In this document: piece after piece, positions 1-6,896 of the stretch | Position numbering within the stretch: position 1 is the first letter of the stretch | How the letters are laid out: every line of letters starts with the position of its first letter | DNA from: Bacillota bacterium | GTDB lineage: Bacteria > Bacillota > Dethiobacteria > SKNC01 | DNA length: 12,644 nt | Assembly: GCA_007120745.1 (NCBI GenBank) | Contig: SKNC01000037.1 | Coordinates: 1-12,644 of the forward strand | Direction of reading: 5' to 3' | Position numbers and translations under genes: made by a program | The notes under the pieces: model-generated | The model's input: only the letters and a program-made list of their open reading frames with translations | Databases searched by the model: none | What the model was told of the DNA's origin: nothing

Positions 1-588
1 AATGCCTTCATATTTGGGGACACTATAAAAAAGCAGCTATTACGGGAGGGAATGCCCCTGGTTTCCTATAAAGAGGTAACCCGGCGGTACTTCGATAGCC
101 AGATTAAAGAACATGACGAAGTTACCCGGATGCAGTACCTGGATATTCATACCTGGATGACCGGAGACATTTTGGCCAAAGCGGATAAGATGACCATGGC
201 AAACTCTCTGGAACTCAGGGTTCCCTACCTGGACCATGTGGTTTTTGAATTTGCCGCCACCATCCCAACAAAATATAAGATAAAAGCGGGCACCACCAAA
301 TACGCTTTGAGGCAGGCCTTTAAAGATATGCTTCCCCGGGAGGTAATTCGTCGGCCCAAGAGGGGTTTTCCAGTGCCTACCCGGGTATGGTTGGCCGGAG
401 AATTAAAGGAACCGGTACACAAAATTTTAACAAACAGCTTTACTCCCGAATACTTCAATTACAGCTTTGTGGAAAAGCTTTTCACCGAACACCTGCAGGG
501 GCGGGCTGACCACAGCCGCAGGCTCTGGACCATCATTATATTTCTTTTGTGGCATGATATATTTATCAAGGGGTATAAGGTGCGCTAA
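1..588 (+). CDS. asnB: Asparagine synthase (glutamine-hydrolysing) family protein, C-terminal part
   Basis: The frame is open from base 1, so the gene starts outside the window and only its last 195 residues are seen. They belong to the C-terminal synthetase domain, which activates aspartate with ATP and amidates it with ammonia from glutamine. Family marks are the stretch D-I-L-A-K-A-D-K-M-T-M-A-N-S-L-E-L-R-V-P with the following Y-L-D, and the K-Y-A-L-R ... L-P-R-E-V-I ... R-P-K-R-G-F-P-V-P block. The end, rich in aromatic residues (L-W-H-D-I-F), is typical of the AsnB relatives found in Firmicutes and in exopolysaccharide or spore loci. The N-terminal Ntn amidotransferase domain is not visible. 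A 164-base gap and a probable promoter separate it from ccmA, so it is likely a different transcription unit. The family is certain; whether it makes free asparagine or amidates another substrate is not. Confidence 0.9.
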   Translation, partial: NAFIFGDTIKKQLLREGMPLVSYKEVTRRYFDSQIKEHDEVTRMQYLDIHTWMTGDILAKADKMTMANSLELRVPYLDHVVFEFAATIPTKYKIKAGTTKYALRQAFKDMLPREVIRRPKRGFPVPTRVWLAGELKEPVHKILTNSFTPEYFNYSFVEKLFTEHLQGRADHSRRLWTIIIFLLWHDIFIKGYKVR

Positions 589-650
589 CGGGGATAAGAA
601 AAGCTTATGCCTAAAACGTGTATCATTATGTTAAGATATTTAAAGGGAGT

Positions 651-679
651 TTGACCTCCTGTTATAGTTGTGATATTTT
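651..679 (+). promoter_or_regulatory. Putative sigma-A-type promoter of the ccm operon
   Basis: TTGACC (651-656) is followed after exactly 17 bases by TATTTT (674-679). A TG two bases upstream of the -10 (671-672, TGATATTTT) makes it an extended -10 element. The -35 matches consensus at 5 of 6 positions and the -10 at 4 of 6. It lies in the only sizeable gap before ccmA, giving a leader of roughly 65 bases. The leader begins with an AGGGAGG sequence (681-687) that has no start codon at a suitable distance. Inferred from sequence alone. Confidence 0.5.
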
Positions 680-752
680 AAGGGAGGTGGTATACGGGAT
701 AAAGGTTTTATATCAAATGTAATTATACTCGCGAATAAGGGGAAGGACACCA

Positions 753-1370
753 TTGATATCCATTGAGCTGGATAACCTAACCAAAACCTATAATGAACAG
801 ATAATCTTCAGTGGGGTTCAGGAAACCGTAAGCCAGGGAAACTGCCTGGTGGTTTCAGGCCCAAACGGATCTGGAAAAACCACTCTTCTCAAAATTATTG
901 CCGGCCTGATTCGGCCCAGTGCCGGGGAGATTCGGCTTACTGTTGAAAATCAGCTGATTCCCCGGGAGAAACAGAAGGATTATCTGGGTTATGTGTCCCC
1001 GGACCTGATGTTGTATGATGAATTGTCCGCCCTGGAAAACCTAAATTTTTTTGCCCGGGTCAGGGGCCTTGCCAAAGAGGGTAGAAAGGCAGAGGAAATG
1101 CTGGAAAGAGTGCAGCTGGATAAGTGGAAGGCGAAGATGGTTTCCACGTATTCTACCGGCATGAAACAGCGCCTTAAATTTGCTTATGCTCTTCTGCACA
1201 GGCCGCTTCTGCTGCTTTTGGATGAGCCCGGTTCCAATTTGGACCAGACAGGACATGCCCTGGTGAAAGACGTCATTGAAGAGCAGAAGCAGAGGGGCTG
1301 TGTCATCCTTTCCACCAATGACCCCACGGAGGTGACCCGTTATGGTGACCGGATTCTTCATTTGGGTTAA
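753..1370 (+). CDS. ccmA: Heme exporter / CcmABCD ATP-binding subunit CcmA
   Basis: This is a 205-residue ABC ATPase, the normal CcmA length. With CcmB it forms the cytoplasmic motor that acts on the CcmC-CcmE heme complex to release heme-loaded CcmE during cytochrome c maturation. Visible motifs are Walker A G-P-N-G-S-G-K-T-T (residues 36-44), a degenerate signature Y-S-T-G-M-K-Q-R (133-140) and Walker B L-L-L-L-L-D-E-P (152-159) followed by a D-loop S-N-L-D. Two positions are unusual: the Q-loop region reads Y-V-S-P-D-L with no glutamine, and the switch reads S-T-N-D, with asparagine where most ABC ATPases have histidine. The start is TTG at 753, chosen because GGGGAAGG (739-746) lies six bases upstream and because it gives the expected N-terminus. 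It is the first gene of the ccm operon, and its 3' end overlaps ccmB. Confidence 0.93.
   Translation: MISIELDNLTKTYNEQIIFSGVQETVSQGNCLVVSGPNGSGKTTLLKIIAGLIRPSAGEIRLTVENQLIPREKQKDYLGYVSPDLMLYDELSALENLNFFARVRGLAKEGRKAEEMLERVQLDKWKAKMVSTYSTGMKQRLKFAYALLHRPLLLLLDEPGSNLDQTGHALVKDVIEEQKQRGCVILSTNDPTEVTRYGDRILHLG
1328..1335 (+). promoter_or_regulatory. Ribosome binding site for ccmB inside the ccmA coding end
   Basis: GGAGGTGA, an excellent anti-SD match, lies six bases before the ATG at 1342. It decides the ccmB start and shows that ccmB begins 29 bases before the ccmA stop codon, an overlap that suggests translational coupling of the two ABC subunits. Confidence 0.75.
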
Positions 1371-2025
1371 GCAGGCAGCGGCGATTTTACAAAAAGATAT
1401 TAAGGTTGAATTTCGAACCAAGTATTCCCTGAATTCTTTTTTGATGTTTGCCCTGACCACCCTGGTTCTGGTTAGTTTTTCCGTAGGGCCTTATCTGCTG
1501 GACGAAGTGGTGCATTCTGCACTGATCTGGATTATCCTGTTTTTTTCTGCCATGGGGGGGCTGGCCCGCTCTTTTGTGAAGGAACAGGAAAAGGGCACGG
1601 TTTATGCGTTAAAGCTTTCTGCGGTTCCGGAAACAGTGTATCTGGGGAAATTTATCTATAATCTGTCCCTTCTTTTTTTGGTCATTATCATCGTAATTCC
1701 TTTTTATATTTTTTTCCTCAGTCCACCGGTAGGTAATCCCGGGCTTTTAGCACTGGTTCTGTTCCTGGGGAGTCTGGGGTTGGCTGCTGCGTCAACAATT
1801 CTGGCGGCCATTGTTTCCCAGGCCAATGTGAAGGGAAATCTGCTGCCGGTTTTGGCTTTTCCTATTCTCCTGCCGCTGTTAACAGCAGCCATTAACGGTA
1901 CCCGCCTGGCCCTGGAGGGATTTCCCCTGGGGAAGGCCATGGCGGAACTGCAGATCCTGATATCTTTTTTTGCCATTATGTTTACTGTTTCCCTGCTGCT
2001 GTTTAACTTCGTGTGGGAGACTTGA
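1342..2025 (+). CDS. ccmB: Heme exporter / CcmABCD membrane subunit CcmB
   Basis: This 227-residue, strongly hydrophobic protein has about six predicted membrane segments (around residues 32-49, 58-75, 103-126, 133-158, 166-184 and 203-224), as in E. coli CcmB of similar length. The N-terminal K-D-I-K-V-E-F-R-T-K patch and the F-V-K-E-Q-E-K-G-T loop (78-86) are typical of the family. CcmB is the permease partner of CcmA, used to free holo-CcmE from CcmC. The ATG at 1342 is preferred over the adjacent GTG at 1345 because of the strong GGAGGTGA site. It overlaps ccmA by 29 bases and is followed by a 156-base leader before ccmC. Assignment rests on motifs and gene order. Confidence 0.9.
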   Translation: MVTGFFIWVKQAAAILQKDIKVEFRTKYSLNSFLMFALTTLVLVSFSVGPYLLDEVVHSALIWIILFFSAMGGLARSFVKEQEKGTVYALKLSAVPETVYLGKFIYNLSLLFLVIIIVIPFYIFFLSPPVGNPGLLALVLFLGSLGLAAASTILAAIVSQANVKGNLLPVLAFPILLPLLTAAINGTRLALEGFPLGKAMAELQILISFFAIMFTVSLLLFNFVWET

Positions 2026-2181
2026 TAATCACACACATTTTAAATAAAATTGGGTATGAATTACCTATATAAATTTGACACTACAAACGTTATAATGAAG
2101 AAAAGTTATAATGTAATAATTATCGGTAGGTTATGAAACTAAACGGGTGACGGAAAAGTTCACAGTCAGGAGTGAAGTAAA
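2026..2181 (+). promoter_or_regulatory. AT-rich leader between ccmB and ccmC with possible internal promoter elements
   Basis: These 156 bases are far longer than the other ccm junctions. They hold a perfect TTGACA (2075-2080) and two perfect TATAAT boxes (2091-2096 and 2107-2112), each within a GTTATAATG copy, 16 bases apart. The spacings from TTGACA (10 and 26 bases) are not those of a standard promoter, so the -35 partner is uncertain. GAAAAGTTATAA (2100-2111) recurs exactly before hemA. A possible five-codon ORF (2133-2150) and a GTGA/TCAC pair (2147-2163) precede the ccmC ribosome site. An internal promoter or operator is plausible but unproven, and no known riboswitch consensus was recognised. 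Confidence 0.35.
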
Positions 2182-2838
2182 TTGACCTGGAAGATTGCCT
2201 TAGGCATTTGGATGGCCCTGGTAATTGCTGCCTCATTTTTATACGCTCCTCCGGCTTTAGGGCTGGGGGAAGTTTCAAGGATTATATTTTATCATGTTCC
2301 TCTGGCCTGGGTTGCCGTTTTGGCTTACCTGGTGTCCATGGTAAATGCCGTGCAGTACCTGAGGACAGGCCGGATGGAGTTTGACCGGCGCACCTCCTTT
2401 AATGCGGAGATTGGAACGGTTTTTGCCCTTCTGGCTACGGTTACGGGAGCGGTATTTGCGAAAAATACCTGGGGGGCATACTGGAACTGGGACCCCCGCC
2501 AGACCTCAATTTTTGTGCTGCTTTTAATCTATGCCGCTTATTTTGCTCTTCGTTCTGCGGTAGAGGAAGAGGAACAGAGGGCCAGGCTGTCTTCCGTATA
2601 TGCTATTCTTGCTTTTTTGACGGTACCTTTTTTAGTGTTTATCATTCCCAGGGTTTATTCCACTCTTCATCCGGACCCCATCATTAACGTGGAGGGCCGT
2701 TTAAAGATGAACACGCAGATGCTTCAGGTTTTTTTGGCTTCCCTGGCGGGTTTTACAGGAATTTACTTTTGGATTTATAACCTGCAGACGCGGATTATTA
2801 AACTCCAGGAGAAATTTAAAAAAGATATGAGGGGGTAG
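2182..2838 (+). CDS. ccmC: Heme handling protein CcmC
   Basis: This 218-residue membrane protein of the heme-handling (WWD) family loads heme onto CcmE on the outer face of the membrane. The tryptophan-rich WWD loop is clear at residues 97-108 (W-G-A-Y-W-N-W-D-P-R-Q-T). The two axial heme-ligand histidines expected to flank it are His38 (F-Y-H-V-P) and His163 (S-T-L-H-P). Six membrane segments are apparent. E. coli CcmC is slightly longer (about 245 residues). The start is a TTG at 2182 with AGGAGTGA (2168-2175) at a usable distance; no in-frame ATG fits near the conserved N-terminus. The tiny ccmD follows after five bases. CcmC is distinguished from CcmF and from System II CcsA by size, the position of the WWD loop and context. 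Confidence 0.93.
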   Translation: MTWKIALGIWMALVIAASFLYAPPALGLGEVSRIIFYHVPLAWVAVLAYLVSMVNAVQYLRTGRMEFDRRTSFNAEIGTVFALLATVTGAVFAKNTWGAYWNWDPRQTSIFVLLLIYAAYFALRSAVEEEEQRARLSSVYAILAFLTVPFLVFIIPRVYSTLHPDPIINVEGRLKMNTQMLQVFLASLAGFTGIYFWIYNLQTRIIKLQEKFKKDMRG

Positions 2839-2843
2839 TGCTT

Positions 2844-2951
2844 ATGTCTGACCTTTACGTGGTAATGGTAGTTACGCTTTTATCCTGGGTTGGCATATTT
2901 CTTTATTTATTAAAAATGGATTTCAAAATTCGGGAGTTGGAAAAGAAATGA
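2844..2951 (+). CDS. ccmD: Small membrane protein CcmD
   Basis: This is a 35-codon gene in the expected place between ccmC and ccmE. The product has a short polar start, one membrane segment (about residues 5-23, ending F-L-Y-L-L) and a charged tail (K-M-D-F-K-I-R-E-L-E-K-K), the pattern of CcmD proteins. CcmD holds CcmC, CcmE and the CcmAB ATPase together and is needed to release holo-CcmE. The ATG at 2844 is preceded by GGGGG (2831-2835) within the ccmC end. Its TGA overlaps the ccmE ATG in an ATGA arrangement (2948-2951), indicating coupled translation. The sequence family is poorly conserved, so the call rests on hydropathy, size and position. Confidence 0.82.
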   Translation: MSDLYVVMVVTLLSWVGIFLYLLKMDFKIRELEKK

Positions 2952-3316
2952 AACCTAAATTCTATATAGGGATTGCTGTCATTATCGTTTTTTCCATATA
3001 TGCATTCAGTGCTTTCGGTTCCTCTGTGACCCCATATGTTACCTTTAGGGAAGCTTTTGATGCAGCCAGGAATGTACAGGTAATGGGGTATTTCACCATG
3101 GAAGAGGCCCGATATAATCTGGAGACGGGACAACTGGTATTTGAGCTGGAGGATATTGAAGGAACCCGGGCCCGGGTTCATTATGACGGAGCTAAACCTG
3201 CCAATTTCGAAAACGCGGAAAGCGTTGTGGTAGTTGGAAAATATGATGGAGATCAAGAGGTTTTTAAGGCAGAAAAAATACTGGTTAAATGTCCCTCAAA
3301 ATATGAAGGGGGTTAG
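2948..3316 (+). CDS. ccmE: Heme chaperone CcmE, cysteine-type variant
   Basis: This 122-residue protein has one N-terminal membrane anchor (about residues 5-24) followed by a small beta-rich (OB-fold) domain facing outside. Family features include V-T-P-Y-V-T-F (27-33), V-M-G-Y-F (45-49) and the H-Y-D-G-A-K-P-A-N-F segment (78-87). In most bacteria CcmE binds heme covalently through the histidine of an H-x-x-x-Y motif near the C-terminus. Here that site reads C-P-S-K-Y, giving Cys115 and Tyr119, with no histidine nearby. This C-x-x-x-Y form is known from Desulfovibrio and archaeal Ccm systems that lack CcmG and CcmH. The protein ends three residues after the tyrosine, without the long flexible tail of E. 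coli CcmE (159 residues). It overlaps ccmD by four bases, and ccmF follows after three bases. Confidence 0.93.
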   Translation: MKPKFYIGIAVIIVFSIYAFSAFGSSVTPYVTFREAFDAARNVQVMGYFTMEEARYNLETGQLVFELEDIEGTRARVHYDGAKPANFENAESVVVVGKYDGDQEVFKAEKILVKCPSKYEGG

Positions 3317-3319
3317 GAC

Positions 3320-5491
3320 TTGTTAGGAAATATTGCTATATATGCGGCATTCTTCTTTACTCTTTGTGCAGCCATTATTTATGGAGGTTCTTTTTTCTTT
3401 CAGCGGGAACGGTTTCTGCCCTTTGCCCGCTATGCTTATTATTTAAAGACTGCGGCGGTAACGGCTGCTTCTATCTATCTTTTATGGGCCCTGATAGTCC
3501 ATAGGTTTCAATATGCATATGTATATTATCACAGCAGCACTGATCTTCCCCTGGAGTATCTGGTTTCTGCTTTTTGGGCGGGACAGGAGGGCACCTTTCT
3601 TTTATGGGCGCTGTTAGCCGCCTTTTGCGGCCTTTTTATTATCCGGTGGGAAAGGGAATACGAGAGCCCGGTGATGTTTTTTCTGCTGGTGGGACAGGCT
3701 TTTCTTTTGTTATTCTTAATTCTTTTCAATCCTTTCAGACTGATGCCGGTAATTCCTTGTGAAGGGGTTGGTTTGAACCCGCTTCTTAAAGACCCCTGGA
3801 TGATTATTCATCCCCCCATTATTTTTGTGGGGTATGCAGCCCTGCTTCTGCCCTGTGCTTACGCATTCGGGGGGTTATGGAAAAAGGATTATGAGAATTG
3901 GGCTTCCCGCTCACTTCCCTGGGCTGTAGTAGGTTGGCTGTTTTTGGGAGCTGGAATTATTGTGGGAGGGTACTGGGCATACAGAACCCTGGGCTGGGGA
4001 GGATACTGGGGCTGGGACCCGGTAGAAAATGCTTCCCTGGTGCCCTGGCTGACCTGCACGGCACTGGTGCACGGGATTCTTCTGCAGAAAGTTCGGCCTT
4101 TTGGATATCGTTCAAATTTCTTTTTTGCATATATCACTTTTGTTCTGATTATTTTCGCAACCTTCATAACCCGAAGTGGTGTGCTTGCGGATTTTTCCGT
4201 GCATGCCTTTACGGCCACGGGACTTAACCCGTACATGCTGGCTTTTATGCTCTTTTATTTCCTGGTGGGGACTGCCCTGCTGCTGTTTCGCTTTAAAGAT
4301 ATTCCATCCTCCCCGGAGGGAGAAAAGTGGTATTCCAGGGTGTCTGCATTTTCATATACATCCATGCTGCTTTCCATATCGGCACTGCTGATTCTCCTGG
4401 GAACGTCTTCTCCTATTTTGACAGGACTTTTTGGGGAACCGGCCAATGTGGATATCTCCTTTTACAACAATACCAATGCTCCTATCGCGGTGCTGCTGGC
4501 CCTGGTGCTGGCTTTCTGTCCCCTGCTGCGCTGGAAGGATGAAGAGCTAAAAGTAATCATGCGGAGGGTAAGGGGACCGGTGGTCTTTGCCCTGGCCGGC
4601 CTGGCTTTATCCATTTTTTTGGGAGTTTATTCTCCGTTGAAACTAATCTTTATCGGGGCTTCTCTACTGGCCCTGGGAGCCAATTCCATGGTGCTTTGGC
4701 CTGCGCTGAAAAGGGGAATCAATAAAAGCGGTGGTTTCCTGGCCCACGTGGGTCTGGCCATGATGTTTATAGGAATTTTAACCTCTTCCGCCATGAGTCA
4801 CAGCCAAATTATTTCCATGAAGCAGGGGGAGGCCCGGGAGGCTCTAGGCTATCAATTAACCCTGATTTCCCATACTGTGGTAAATGATAAGGATGCCTTT
4901 GAGATTAAGGTGGAAAGAGGGGAAAGAGAATATATCGCTAATCCGAAGATGTACCTGGCGGGGCGAGAATCCCGGTTGATGCGGGAGCCTTTCATCCTTC
5001 GAGGGCTGCTGCGGGACCTGTACTTGAGCCCCCTGGAAGAAAGGCTGGAATTTCCCGGGGAGACGGTAACCCTGGCCCTGGGGGAGAAAGTGGAAGTTAA
5101 TCAATATAATATAGAATTTGCAGACTTTGACTTTACTGCCCACGAGGAGGAGACCCGTACCTTTGAGGTAGGGGTAATACTGAATGTGGAAAAAGATGGC
5201 CTGGAGGAAAGAGTAGTGCCTACCCTGGAAAGCACGCCCCAGGGGGTAAAGTCCGAGGCTGTTGACCTGCCCGGTGGGGTTGATGAGGTTGTGGTGGATA
5301 CTATGGACGCAGGTCAGAGAATCGTGCGCATCCGGGTGTCAGCCAAGGACAGCCCGCCTCCGGAGGAAGTATTGGTACTGGAGGTAAGCCATAAGCCTTT
5401 GGTTTCTGTTTTGTTCGCAGGATCAATGCTGCTTATGGTGGGAACAGGCCTGGCGGCATGGCGAAGGTTTATCATATATATCAGAGAATAA
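3320..5491 (+). CDS. ccmF: Cytochrome c heme lyase subunit CcmF
   Basis: This 723-residue polytopic membrane protein takes heme from CcmE and attaches it to apocytochromes c. The WWD loop lies at residues 225-243 (W-G-G-Y-W-G-W-D-P-V-E-N-A-S-L-V-P-W). Histidines that line up with the four known CcmF heme ligands are His164 (I-I-H-P-P), His251, His295 (S-V-H-A-F) and His476 (L-A-H-V-G). A large soluble domain (about 490-690) precedes one last membrane segment (about 694-714). It is longer than E. coli CcmF (647 residues). Start: TTG at 3320, three bases after the ccmE stop, with a G-rich site (3306-3312). No ccmG, ccmH or ccmI follows: hemA comes next after 76 bases, so CcmF may act here without CcmH. 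The family call is very secure. Confidence 0.95.
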   Translation: MLGNIAIYAAFFFTLCAAIIYGGSFFFQRERFLPFARYAYYLKTAAVTAASIYLLWALIVHRFQYAYVYYHSSTDLPLEYLVSAFWAGQEGTFLLWALLAAFCGLFIIRWEREYESPVMFFLLVGQAFLLLFLILFNPFRLMPVIPCEGVGLNPLLKDPWMIIHPPIIFVGYAALLLPCAYAFGGLWKKDYENWASRSLPWAVVGWLFLGAGIIVGGYWAYRTLGWGGYWGWDPVENASLVPWLTCTALVHGILLQKVRPFGYRSNFFFAYITFVLIIFATFITRSGVLADFSVHAFTATGLNPYMLAFMLFYFLVGTALLLFRFKDIPSSPEGEKWYSRVSAFSYTSMLLSISALLILLGTSSPILTGLFGEPANVDISFYNNTNAPIAVLLALVLAFCPLLRWKDEELKVIMRRVRGPVVFALAGLALSIFLGVYSPLKLIFIGASLLALGANSMVLWPALKRGINKSGGFLAHVGLAMMFIGILTSSAMSHSQIISMKQGEAREALGYQLTLISHTVVNDKDAFEIKVERGEREYIANPKMYLAGRESRLMREPFILRGLLRDLYLSPLEERLEFPGETVTLALGEKVEVNQYNIEFADFDFTAHEEETRTFEVGVILNVEKDGLEERVVPTLESTPQGVKSEAVDLPGGVDEVVVDTMDAGQRIVRIRVSAKDSPPPEEVLVLEVSHKPLVSVLFAGSMLLMVGTGLAAWRRFIIYIRE

Positions 5492-5567
5492 TATCCGTTC
5501 TTTTTTAAGTATAACTTTATCAGCCTAAAAGATACTAATAATGGAAAAGTTATAAGGGGAGACCATA
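5492..5567 (+). promoter_or_regulatory. ccmF-hemA intergenic region with a 9-bp perfect inverted repeat
   Basis: TATAACTTT (5510-5518) and AAAGTTATA (5546-5554) are perfect reverse complements separated by 27 bases. The right arm ends one base before the hemA ribosome site GGGGAG (5556-5561). No T-run follows, so it is not a simple terminator. It could be an operator or a weak RNA structure next to the ribosome site. The right arm lies within GAAAAGTTATAA (5544-5555), which is repeated exactly in the ccmC leader. Function is inferred only. Confidence 0.4.
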
Positions 5568-6896
5568 ATGATGGAGAAAGAAATACTTGCTTTGGGCATC
5601 AATCACCGCACGGCGCCGCTGGAAATCAGGGAGAAGTTATCTTTTACCGAAAAAGAATTAATTCAAGCATTATCCATCAGCGGTGAAAAAGAGGAACTGG
5701 AGGAACTGGTAATTATTTCTACCTGCAACCGCACGGAGATTTACTGCGCAGGGCCCCGGCAGAAAAAAATCAGCAAAGCCCTGGTGGATTTTCTTTCGGA
5801 TTTTAAAGGAATTCAGGGAAAAAGCATTAAGGACTGTCTTTATCTCTACCGGGGGAGAGAAGCGGTGGGACATTTATTTAAAGTGGCCGCGGGGCTGGAT
5901 TCCATGGTGTTGGGTGAGACCCAGGTTTTGGGGCAGGTAAAGGAAGCCTATCAAAAAAGCATGGAAAACAAGAGGGTAGATACCATATTTCATGCCCTTT
6001 TCAGGCAGGCTCTGGTGGTGGGGAAGCGGGTTCACCGGGAAACCGCCATAAATGACCATCCTGCATCAGTGAGCTATGTAGCGGTAAACCTGGCCAAACA
6101 GATTTTCCCGGTGCTGCAGAACCAGAAAGTCATGGTGATTGGCGCCGGAGAAATGGCTAAACTCACCATAAAGCACCTGCGGGATGAAGGGGTTAAAGAT
6201 TTAATTATTGTAAATCGCAGTACACAGCAGGCAGTAGAGCTGGTAGAAATGTTCGGCGGCCGGGTGGCGGATTATAACCACATGCTGGAGGTCATGCCTG
6301 AGGCGGACATTGTGATCAGTTCCACCAGCGCTCCGCACTTTATTTTAAATCCAGGAAAAATGCGGGAGGTAATAGAGCAGCGGAATCATAAAAAAATATT
6401 TCTTATTGATATTGCGGTACCCCGGGATATAGATCCCGATGTTCGGGAAGTTCCAGGGGTTTACCTGTATAATATTGATGACCTTCAGACTGTTTTAGAA
6501 GCCAATATGAGAGAACGAAGGCTGGCGGCAAAAAAAGCGGAAAAAGTGATTTCTCAGGAGACCCGGGACTTTCAGGACTGGTTGAACACCCGCATGGTGG
6601 TTCCCCTGATTACTGCTCTGAGGGCCAGGGCAGAGGAAATTCGGGTAGACCAGCTGGAAAACTGCCTGGACAAATTAACGGGACTATCTGAAAAAGAAAA
6701 AAAGACGGTGGAACGGCTTTCCAAAAATATTATAAATGACCTGTTAAGAATTCCGGTACTCCGCCTGAAAGAAAAGGCTGTGGAAAAAGATGCTGAAGAA
6801 TGCATTTCCAGTTTGTGTGAACTGTTTAGACTGGATATTGGCGGAGAAGAAGAGGGCACAGAAAACCAAAAAAAATCCGATAGGAGCCAACAGTAA
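5568..6896 (+). CDS. hemA: Glutamyl-tRNA reductase HemA
   Basis: This is a 442-residue NADPH-dependent enzyme that reduces glutamyl-tRNA(Glu) to glutamate-1-semialdehyde, the first committed step of C5-pathway tetrapyrrole synthesis. The N-terminal G-I-N-H-R-T-A-P motif (10-17) and the catalytic cysteine Cys53 in S-T-C-N-R-T-E are present. So are the substrate-pocket block G-L-D-S-M-V-L-G-E-T-Q-V-L-G-Q (109-123), the nucleotide-binding loop I-G-A-G-E-M-A (191-197) and a helical C-terminal dimerisation domain. Length is normal. The start could be ATG 5568 or the adjacent ATG 5571; GGGGAG (5556-5561) suits either. It begins the heme biosynthesis set, 76 bases after ccmF, and its stop abuts the next start codon. 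Its partner HemL is not in the window. Confidence 0.97.
   Translation: MMEKEILALGINHRTAPLEIREKLSFTEKELIQALSISGEKEELEELVIISTCNRTEIYCAGPRQKKISKALVDFLSDFKGIQGKSIKDCLYLYRGREAVGHLFKVAAGLDSMVLGETQVLGQVKEAYQKSMENKRVDTIFHALFRQALVVGKRVHRETAINDHPASVSYVAVNLAKQIFPVLQNQKVMVIGAGEMAKLTIKHLRDEGVKDLIIVNRSTQQAVELVEMFGGRVADYNHMLEVMPEADIVISSTSAPHFILNPGKMREVIEQRNHKKIFLIDIAVPRDIDPDVREVPGVYLYNIDDLQTVLEANMRERRLAAKKAEKVISQETRDFQDWLNTRMVVPLITALRARAEEIRVDQLENCLDKLTGLSEKEKKTVERLSKNIINDLLRIPVLRLKEKAVEKDAEECISSLCELFRLDIGGEEEGTENQKKSDRSQQ

Noticed and set aside
594..608. ATAAG/CTTAT hairpin after the asparagine synthase gene as a terminator
   Set aside because: The stem is only five AT-rich pairs and no T-run follows.
671..680. 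TTGTGATATTTT at the ccmA promoter as a Rex site
   Set aside because: Only one half-site is present; no TTCACAA partner follows.
2075..2096. TTGACA with TATAAT as a standard promoter before ccmC
   Set aside because: The spacer is 10 bases (26 to the second TATAAT), outside the 16-18 range; kept only as a low-confidence leader region.
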